Shown piece by piece: positions 8,671 to 12,500 of a stretch of 12,500 nt of DNA; positions within the stretch are counted from its first letter, which is position 1, and each line of letters begins with the position of its first letter. The notes below the pieces were generated by a model. The model had not been told where the DNA came from, did not search any database, and saw only the letters and a list, made by a program, of their open reading frames with translations. A program made the translations under genes and the position numbers. Origin of the DNA: Eimeria necatrix. Its lineage: Eukaryota > Apicomplexa > Conoidasida > Eucoccidiorida > Eimeriidae. The DNA is taken from assembly GCF_000499385.1 (NCBI RefSeq), contig NW_013654553.1, forward strand, positions 1 to 12,500, written 5' to 3'.

Positions 8671-8757
8671 GCTGCAGCAGCAGCAGCTGCAGCAGCAGCA
8701 GCGCAGCAGCAGCAGCAGCAGCAGCGTCAGGGGGAAACAACAACTGCCTTCTGGTAG
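8254..8757 (+). CDS. Ala/Gln/Ser-rich open frame, doubtful
   Basis: Open for 167 codons from an ATG at 8254 to a TAG. The first 33 residues come from AT-rich sequence that looks noncoding, with no signal-peptide pattern. Then come Ser, Gln and Ala runs, and two related in-frame segments (around residues 70-90 and 108-128) containing a Gly-Asp/Glu-Asn core and Ala-His. A third copy of the same DNA repeat at 8726 is read in another frame and brings in the stop. The loss of frame between copies argues against selection on this translation. The opposite strand is also open. Confidence 0.2.
8345..8725. repeat. CAG/GCAGCA block (plus strand)
   Basis: CAG runs separated by CGCAG units (8350-8455), then CAGCTGCAG-rich palindromic runs (8520-8575) and long CAG runs (8630-8725). 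The triplet sense is opposite to the CTG runs at 8951 and beyond, so the orientation switches at about 8800-8950. Confidence 0.85.
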
Positions 8758-8790
8758 CTGCGTTGCGTGCACATCCAGCTGCAGAAGCAG
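8478..8790. repeat. Three-copy diverged repeat inside the CAG block
   Basis: Three related segments of about 70 bp start at 8478, 8577 and 8726. Each begins GTCNGGGGGAA- or GTCAGGGGAAGA-like, then ACAACTGCCTTCTGGTA-like, then a GCGTTGCGTG(C)-like core and a CATGCAGCTGCAG or CATCCAGCTGCAG end, followed by CAG runs of variable length. Copies 2 and 3 are closest. Spacings are 99 and 149 bp, so frame is kept between the first two but lost before the third. Confidence 0.85.
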
Positions 8791-8978
8791 CAAACAAGAA
8801 ACAAATTCAAAATGAACCACAGCAGCAGCAAATAGTCCTGGGGGGCCCCCTTGAAGGCCTCCCACATGTTCTGCGGGTCAAACCCAGAGTACCCATCGGG
8901 GGGCCCTATGTTCACCACGTTCTGCAGTCGCCGGGGGGGGGCCCCCACCCCTGCTGCTGCTGCTGCTGCTGCTGCAGG

Positions 8979-9017
<39 letters not shown>

Positions 9018-9716
9018 ACTTTCGTAGGAGTCCTTTAGAAGCACTTCTGCTGCGAACCGCGGCTGACCTGTCCATACACCCCAGGCAGGGAGGGGGCCCC
9101 TCTCGAGCCCACTGAGCATGAGGGGGGCCCCAAGCTGCTGCTGCTGCTGCATGGGCTGCTGCTGCTGCTGCTGCAGAGGCTGCTGCTGCTGCTGCTGCAG
9201 GGGCAGCAAACGCAACAACACTCCCCCAAAACCCCACAAAGCTGCTGCCAAAGACAACCCCACAAGCAGCAAAACCAGCAGCAGCAGACTTATCAAATGG
9301 GGCCTCCAGGGGCCCCTGAGGTGTCTGTACACCGCAGCAAATCGCTTCCGAAGTCTCCTGCTGCTGCTGCTGCTGCTGCTGCTCCGGCTGCTCCTGCTGC
9401 TGCTGCTTCTCGGCTTCGGCAGCGAGGCAGGAGCCCAGCAATTCCCAGCAGCAGCCTCTCGGATTGGTGTGTACATACACCTGCTGCTGCTGCTGCTGCT
9501 GCTGCGGGAGGGCCCCGCAGCAATGCAAGCAAAGCTGTTGGCCCCCCAGCTGCCCCGTAGCCTCAGGGGGGGCCCCCCTGGGGCCCAAGGGCCCCCCAGG
9601 GGGGCCCCGGGGGGCCCCAGAAGACTCCGGGAAGACTTAGGGGCCTCTTGTTCTCTCAGCGGGAGCCGCCGCCCCAGACAAGAACCTACTGGGGGGCCCC
9701 CTGAGGGGGCCCTCAT
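8727..9716 (-). CDS. Hypothetical membrane protein with poly-Gln and poly-Ala, probable exon
   Basis: This is the most credible protein-coding stretch in the window, although no family is recognised. From the ATG at 9714-9716 it is open for 329 codons. Residues 1-70 are Pro/Gly/Arg-rich over GGGGCCCC repeats; Ser runs occupy 72-78 and 112-119. Residues 141-168 form a clear hydrophobic segment (Leu/Val/Ala/Gly) after a basic stretch, a likely membrane anchor or signal anchor. Gln blocks follow at 174-194 and Ala blocks at 234-255. Residues 261-295 are non-repetitive and protein-like (NVVNIGPPDGYSGFDPQNMW and onward to QDY). A second hydrophobic patch at 296-310 overlaps a pyrimidine-rich tract ending in CAG at 8779-8784, resembling a 3' splice site, so the coding exon may end near 8850 or be spliced. 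The start may also lie further downstream. I infer a membrane-anchored hypothetical protein. Confidence 0.45.
8951..9016. repeat. CTG runs of 8 and 12 units
   Basis: Two CTG runs (8951-8974 and 8981-9016) are separated by CAGGGG. On the minus strand they encode the two Ala blocks of the 8727-9716 frame, the separator giving Pro. Confidence 0.9.
9067..9080. promoter_or_regulatory. Dispersed 14-bp palindromic motif, copy 10
   Basis: CCTGTCCATACACC; the left arm deviates at two positions. It lies inside the minus-strand open frame 8727-9716, where it reads as ordinary codons (GVWTG region). Confidence 0.5.
9320..9333. promoter_or_regulatory. Dispersed 14-bp palindromic motif, copy 11
   Basis: GGTGTCTGTACACC; perfect arms, preceded by GA as in copy 4. 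It is inside the minus-strand open frame (AVYRHL region), just before the hydrophobic segment. Confidence 0.7.
9468..9481. promoter_or_regulatory. Dispersed 14-bp palindromic motif, copy 12
   Basis: TGTGTACATACACC; one arm difference. It abuts a CTG run of eight units that starts at its last base. Confidence 0.6.
9565..9622. repeat. GGGGCCCC palindromic cluster
   Basis: G runs alternate with C runs, giving at least four overlapping self-complementary GGGGCCCC-type elements in under 60 bp; two more are at 9689-9713. Further single copies are at 8837, 8932, 9092, 9120, 9310, 1385, 1415, 1745 and 3112. On the minus strand it reads as Gly-Pro-Pro/Gly-Ala-Pro repeats. The segment can fold into very stable GC hairpins and may be hard to sequence correctly. 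Confidence 0.8.
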
Positions 9717-9789
9717 CTGCTGCTGGAGGCGGCTCTGGGCAAAGCCCGGTGGCTGCAGCGCAGCGAGCCCAGGCGCGCTAAGTGCTGCT

Positions 9790-9798
9790 GCTGGTCAA

Positions 9799-9835
<37 letters not shown>
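9790..9835. repeat. CTG runs at the end of the second triplet block
   Basis: A CTG run of about ten units (9800-9829) with flanking shorter runs, the last major triplet run in the window. Downstream of about 9920 triplet repeats disappear. Confidence 0.85.
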
Positions 9836-9919
9836 CAGGGTGGTCAGGCGACGGGGATCTTGGGCTTGCGCAGGAAGCAGAGCCAATTGGCCAGCAGCTC
9901 CCCCCGAGCTTAAAAGAAA

Positions 9920-10585
9920 GTTAAAAATTTGATTGAAAATGTGAATCCTGCACTGTCTTGGAGAGAAAGTTGGGAAACTGGAGGCGGTGGCTCGGCGCTG
10001 CTGCGGCAGGCAGAGGACCAGGGCTCCAGGCTCCAGGGGTGGGAAGCCTGCGACAGCAGCTTCATCTACGCGTAAGCAAAGCTAAAACAACAAAAAAAAG
10101 CATAAGTGGCGGAGTCAAGTCGAGAAGAAGTCTGGTTGCCTCGTGAATTCGGGTGTATGGACACCGATGGACACCGCGGTTGCGTGGCGGGCCGAGTCCG
10201 GCCGCGGCGCCTCCGCGAAACTGGAGGAAAACTGCCTCCCGAAGGGTTAAAATGGATCAAAATGGCTAGAAAAGAGGAAACGAAGATAAACAGAACAAAA
10301 AACGCGGAAAAACGCGGTCAAATAGCTGCGGATCGCGGGCGAGAGCAGCCGGCGTCACCGGAGCACCGTGCTGCGTGGCGGGGGTCTTTTCGCGGGGAAA
10401 GAAAGCCCATAAAAAATAAATAAAAATTTTTTTGGGATTTAAAACGGCCTAAAAAAGCCCACGAGTTCCGAAAAAAAGGATTTTAAGGCACAATTCTGCG
10501 CCCGAAAAAAAAACGGTGCCGCGAGATCCAGCGCCTTATGCGCCGTTCGCGGCCGCGGAGGGTGGGGGCCTCCACTGCCACGCTA
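9920..10585. other. Mixed GC-rich stretch upstream of U1, no gene supported
   Basis: A compositionally balanced, non-repetitive stretch. A 105-codon open frame on the plus strand (10106-10423, Arg/Lys-rich) has no recognisable domain and contains motif copy 13. The last 100 bp before the U1 gene are GC-rich (CGCGGCCGCGG at about 10549-10559) and presumably contain its promoter, but I recognise no defined snRNA promoter element. No tRNA A or B box was found. Confidence 0.5.
10152..10165. promoter_or_regulatory. Dispersed 14-bp palindromic motif, copy 13
   Basis: GGTGTATGGACACC; perfect arms. The right half is repeated directly (ATGGACACCG twice, 10157-10176), suggesting a small local duplication. 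It lies 437 bp upstream of the U1 snRNA 5' end. Confidence 0.7.
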
Positions 10586-10588
10586 TTT

Positions 10589-10748
10589 AAACTTACTTGG
10601 CTGGCGCTCGGGGTGGCTCCGGCATCACCCTGTCGTAGCTATGAGCAGCGCATTGCACTCAGCGGCCTGTGATTGGCTAGGCCCGCCCCTAGAGGGTGGC
10701 TCCACAGCAGAATTTCTGGTCAGCAGTTCGTGTTCGCGCGGCTGCTAA
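10589..10748 (+). ncRNA. U1 spliceosomal snRNA
   Basis: U1 snRNA is the core of the U1 snRNP, which recognises the 5' splice site by base pairing in the nucleus. The 5' end AAACTTACTTG (10589-10599) matches the conserved U1 5' end, whose ACTTAC pairs with GTAAGT of introns. Stem-loop I fits 10609-10615 with 10626-10632. Stem-loop II presents ATTGCACTCA at 10652-10661 closed by CGC/GCG, matching the U1A-binding loop (ATTGCACTCC in vertebrates). Stem-loop III pairs 10683-10688 with 10694-10699. The Sm site is AATTTCTGG (10711-10719). The terminal stem-loop (10722-10746) has a TTCG tetraloop, similar to the GTTCGCGC of metazoan U1. Helix H is supported by GCTG (10600-10603) with CAGC (10705-10708). 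The length of about 160 nt fits U1. The exact 3' end is uncertain by a few bases. Confidence 0.9.
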
Positions 10749-10749
10749 C

Positions 10750-11140
10750 GAATTGCAAACTTCATATATTTATTATATGACTTATTTTCATGAATGGATT
10801 TGAATATGATTTGGTTTTGTTATTTACATCTTTTGTGGTGTTTTAAGAATTATTTTGTCATTATTGTGGTGTTTTAGAATTGCAGTCTTCCATGAAGATG
10901 GCTTATGAAGCTTTGTTATGTTTTGTGTTTTGATATCGAGCGAATTGTGTCTATGATTTTTGTTTACCTATTTAGAGATGTTTTGGTTTTTGCAGTTTTT
11001 GTGGGATGTATTTGTTCTCAATATCTGAGACGAAGAGGGAGGGTTATATTCTCGTTAAATTCTCGTGATCTGACAGGACTTGTCCTCTGTGGTAATTTGT
11101 CGAACTTTTTGTTTGGTTTCGGATTTCGTTTTTGTCGAGT
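10750..11140. other. T-rich sequence downstream of U1, no gene supported
   Basis: The plus strand becomes strongly T- and G-rich. An 87-codon Phe/Val/Cys-rich frame (10905-11168) reflects this composition and has no domain. I recognise no snRNA 3' box. Confidence 0.5.
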
Positions 11141-11143
11141 TCG

Positions 11144-11580
11144 TTTTGTCTCAAATGGAGTTCTGTAAATTGCAAATTCCATTTTCTTTTGTCTCGACTG
11201 TGGGTTTGGGGGATTCGGTTTTGTCTCGAACTTGAACTTTGACTTTTGAGATTTCCGTTTTGTCTCAAATGTGAATTTTGAGAATTCCATTTTGTCTCAA
11301 ATGTGACTTTTGAGATTCCGTTTTGTCTCAAAAGTGACTTTTGAGAATTCCGTTTTGTCTGGAACTTTTGAGATTCTGTTTTGTCTCAAATTAGACTTTT
11401 GAGATTCCGTTTTGTCTCAATTGAGTTTTGAGATTCCGTTTTGTCTCAGTCGAGTTTTGAGATTCCGTTTTGTCTCAGTTGATTTTTGAGAGGAGTTTTC
11501 AAAATTCAAATTTGAGAAAAATTTGAGTTTTGAAAACTCTGTTTGAGACAACACGGCGTTTTTTGGATTCCGTTTTGTCT
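11144..11580. repeat. Array of ~12 short self-complementary repeats (GATTCCGTTTTGTCTCAAA)
   Basis: TTTTGTCT recurs at 11144, 11187, 11219, 11258, 11290, 11321, 11353, 11379, 11410, 11439, 11468 and 11573. Most spacings are 26-32 bp, with 39 and 43 at the diverged left end and a 105-bp gap before the last copy. A typical unit is TTTTGAGA, then TTCCGTTTTG, then TCTCAAAA, a hairpin with an 8-bp stem; at 11308-11333 the stem extends by two more pairs. Unit length is not a multiple of three, so frames shift and the array is noncoding. Confidence 0.85.
11492..11540. repeat. Long near-perfect inverted repeat (hairpin 1)
   Basis: GAGTTTTCAAAA (11493-11504) is perfectly complementary to 11528-11539, and TCAAATTT (11506-11513) to AAATTTGA (11519-11526), with one T/G position between the two stems and a 5-nt loop. 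That gives 20 Watson-Crick pairs plus possible G-U wobbles at 11505/11527 and 11492/11540. Confidence 0.85.
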
Positions 11581-11585
11581 CAAAC
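11541..11585. repeat. Second inverted repeat (hairpin 2)
   Basis: GTTTGAGACAA (11541-11551) and TTGTCTCAAAC (11575-11585) form a perfect 11-bp stem around a 23-nt loop. It starts one base after hairpin 1 ends. The right arm belongs to the last unit of the TTTTGTCTC array; the left arm is that unit in reverse orientation. Confidence 0.85.
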
Positions 11586-11589
11586 ATGG

Positions 11590-12100
11590 ATGTTCACCCG
11601 AATCTGTTTGACGCAAAGTTGCATTTAAAAGATTTCCTTTCGAATCATTCTTCGAAAATATATAAAGTGGTTTGAATTTAAAGATTTGAAAAGTTGCATT
11701 TGTGTTGTAAAGAATACAAAGAGGCATTCTTTTCCTTGTGAAGACATGCTTTTAAATGATATTTGAAATGCCCAATTTGAGATCGGAAATTCTGTTGAAG
11801 AACTTATGAAAGAAAAAAAAATGCAACAAGTATCCCGACTTGCAAAATAGACACAGAATAAATAAAAATAATTAAAAGACAATTTCATTTCTTATTATAT
11901 TTCACAGTTTTATTTATTCTTCAGCAGTTTCGTAAAATGTTGTCAAGAAGTCACTCAGTGAGTGCTGTTGTGCTCAGCTGCCCGCGAGCTGCTGTTTAAT
12001 CGACCATTTTCGGATATTTTTTTTTTCATTTTTGAAACATTTTAATTAAAATGCAATTTAAGATTTGGGGAGGGAAGTTTAAACGGGTTTATTGCAAAGA
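11590..12100. other. AT-rich stretch without a gene
   Basis: AT-rich sequence with homopolymer runs. Minus-strand frames of 73-87 codons occur (11506-11727, 11625-11888) but are Phe/Asn/Lys-rich with no domain, and the first overlaps the hairpins. Nothing else was recognised. Confidence 0.5.
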
Positions 12101-12102
12101 AC

Positions 12103-12144
12103 TGCCGCCGATTCCGTGAGAAAGCAGGGTCGGCTGCGGCGGCA
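12103..12144. repeat. GC-rich inverted repeat in AT-rich surroundings
   Basis: TGCCGCCG (12103-12110) and CGGCGGCA (12137-12144) are perfect 8-bp complementary arms around 26 bp. I could not match it to a known RNA family. Confidence 0.6.
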
Positions 12145-12500
12145 CTGGAGGAAGAATTCGTCACTTTGGGGGGGTTTCCGCCATCAAAAGACAGCAAAAA
12201 AAGAACTAAAAGTGAAAATATTGAAGTTTAAAGACTTATATTTTGAAATTAACTTTTGTTTCGAAGAAATGAAGACAAAAAATGCAACACACTGGGTGGC
12301 GGTGGCGGTGGTGGTGGGGTGTACAGACACCTTCTGCACACCCACCCAGATCACCACCCCAGCCTCCGCGCGTGGAATTTCGCAACAAAAGCAGATAATT
12401 CCAAGTTTTTTGTGTTTGTTGGAGTTTATTTCGAGTTTTATTTCCCGAAAAAGTCCTTTTGAGGCCCGGCGTGGGTCCCGCAGGCCAGCTTTCGCGGCCA
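12145..12500. other. Window end, no gene supported
   Basis: Mostly mixed AT-rich sequence with a GGT/GGC repeat (12296-12318), motif copy 14 directly after it, and a C-rich stretch that could fold back on the GGT repeat. A 68-codon open frame (12256-12462, Gly run) has no domain. Sequence continues past the window edge. Confidence 0.5.
12318..12331. promoter_or_regulatory. Dispersed 14-bp palindromic motif, copy 14
   Basis: GGTGTACAGACACC; perfect arms. It follows immediately after a GGT/GGC repeat at 12296-12318. Confidence 0.7.

Noticed and set aside
9118..9924. 268-codon plus-strand frame opposite the probable minus-strand exon
   Set aside because: It gives Cys and Leu runs and lacks the hydrophobic segment and non-repetitive region seen on the minus strand.
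10420..10434. AAATTTTTTTGGG as the Sm site of another snRNA
   Set aside because: No matching 5' end, U2, U4 or U5 core, or flanking stem-loops could be found around it.
10722..10746. Terminal hairpin as a bacterial-type terminator
   Set aside because: It is explained as the last stem-loop of U1 snRNA; no T run follows and the organism is eukaryotic.
11144..11580. Resemblance to a CRISPR array
   Set aside because: The repeats are palindromic with near-regular spacing, but the segments between them are only a few bases long and similar to one another, there are no cas genes, and the surrounding DNA is eukaryotic.
11635..11655. TTTCGAATC as a tRNA B box
   Set aside because: No A box at the right distance, and no cloverleaf could be formed.

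Overview
The window looks like nuclear DNA of a coccidian apicomplexan, most likely an Eimeria species. CAG/CTG trinucleotide runs saturate large stretches and stay open in several frames on both strands. An interstitial array of the telomere-type heptamer AGGGTTT lies in the middle, and triplet-rich blocks alternate with AT-rich, gene-poor blocks. All of this fits what is known of Eimeria chromosomes. The assignment to genus is an inference; the species cannot be told from this sequence.

Layout. Positions 1-3400 are a CTG-saturated block (CAG on the minus strand) with several long low-complexity open frames but no recognisable domain. At 3486-3541 are eight perfect telomere-like heptamers. 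Positions 3560-5700 are mixed sequence with short CAG/CTG runs, ending in a striking CTAG-rich cluster (5201-5418) that begins with two identical 31-bp palindromes. Positions 5700-8340 are AT-rich and gene-poor: TA-rich microsatellite, AAT repeats, an ATTTAT hexamer array and a 44-bp tandem repeat of five copies. Positions 8340-9900 are a second triplet-rich block. It carries the most credible protein-coding stretch, on the minus strand: a hydrophobic segment, poly-Gln, poly-Ala, then a non-repetitive segment. Positions 9900-10580 are GC-rich and unassigned. Positions 10589-10748 hold a U1 snRNA gene, recognised from its 5' splice-site-pairing end, the U1A loop, an Sm site and a terminal UUCG-capped hairpin. 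Positions 11140-11590 are an array of about 12 short self-complementary units ending in two adjacent hairpins. The rest is AT-rich sequence without a gene I can support.

The most interesting unexplained signal is a dispersed 14-bp near-palindrome, consensus GGTGTMYRKACACC, found 14 times between 3580 and 12331 and never in the first 3.5 kb. Its central step is almost always CA, TG or CG, and it falls in AT-rich spacer, triplet-rich DNA and open frames alike. It behaves like a dispersed protein-binding site or a genome-wide element. I do not recognise it as a described motif. No operon, mobile element with a transposase, CRISPR array or complete multi-gene system is visible.
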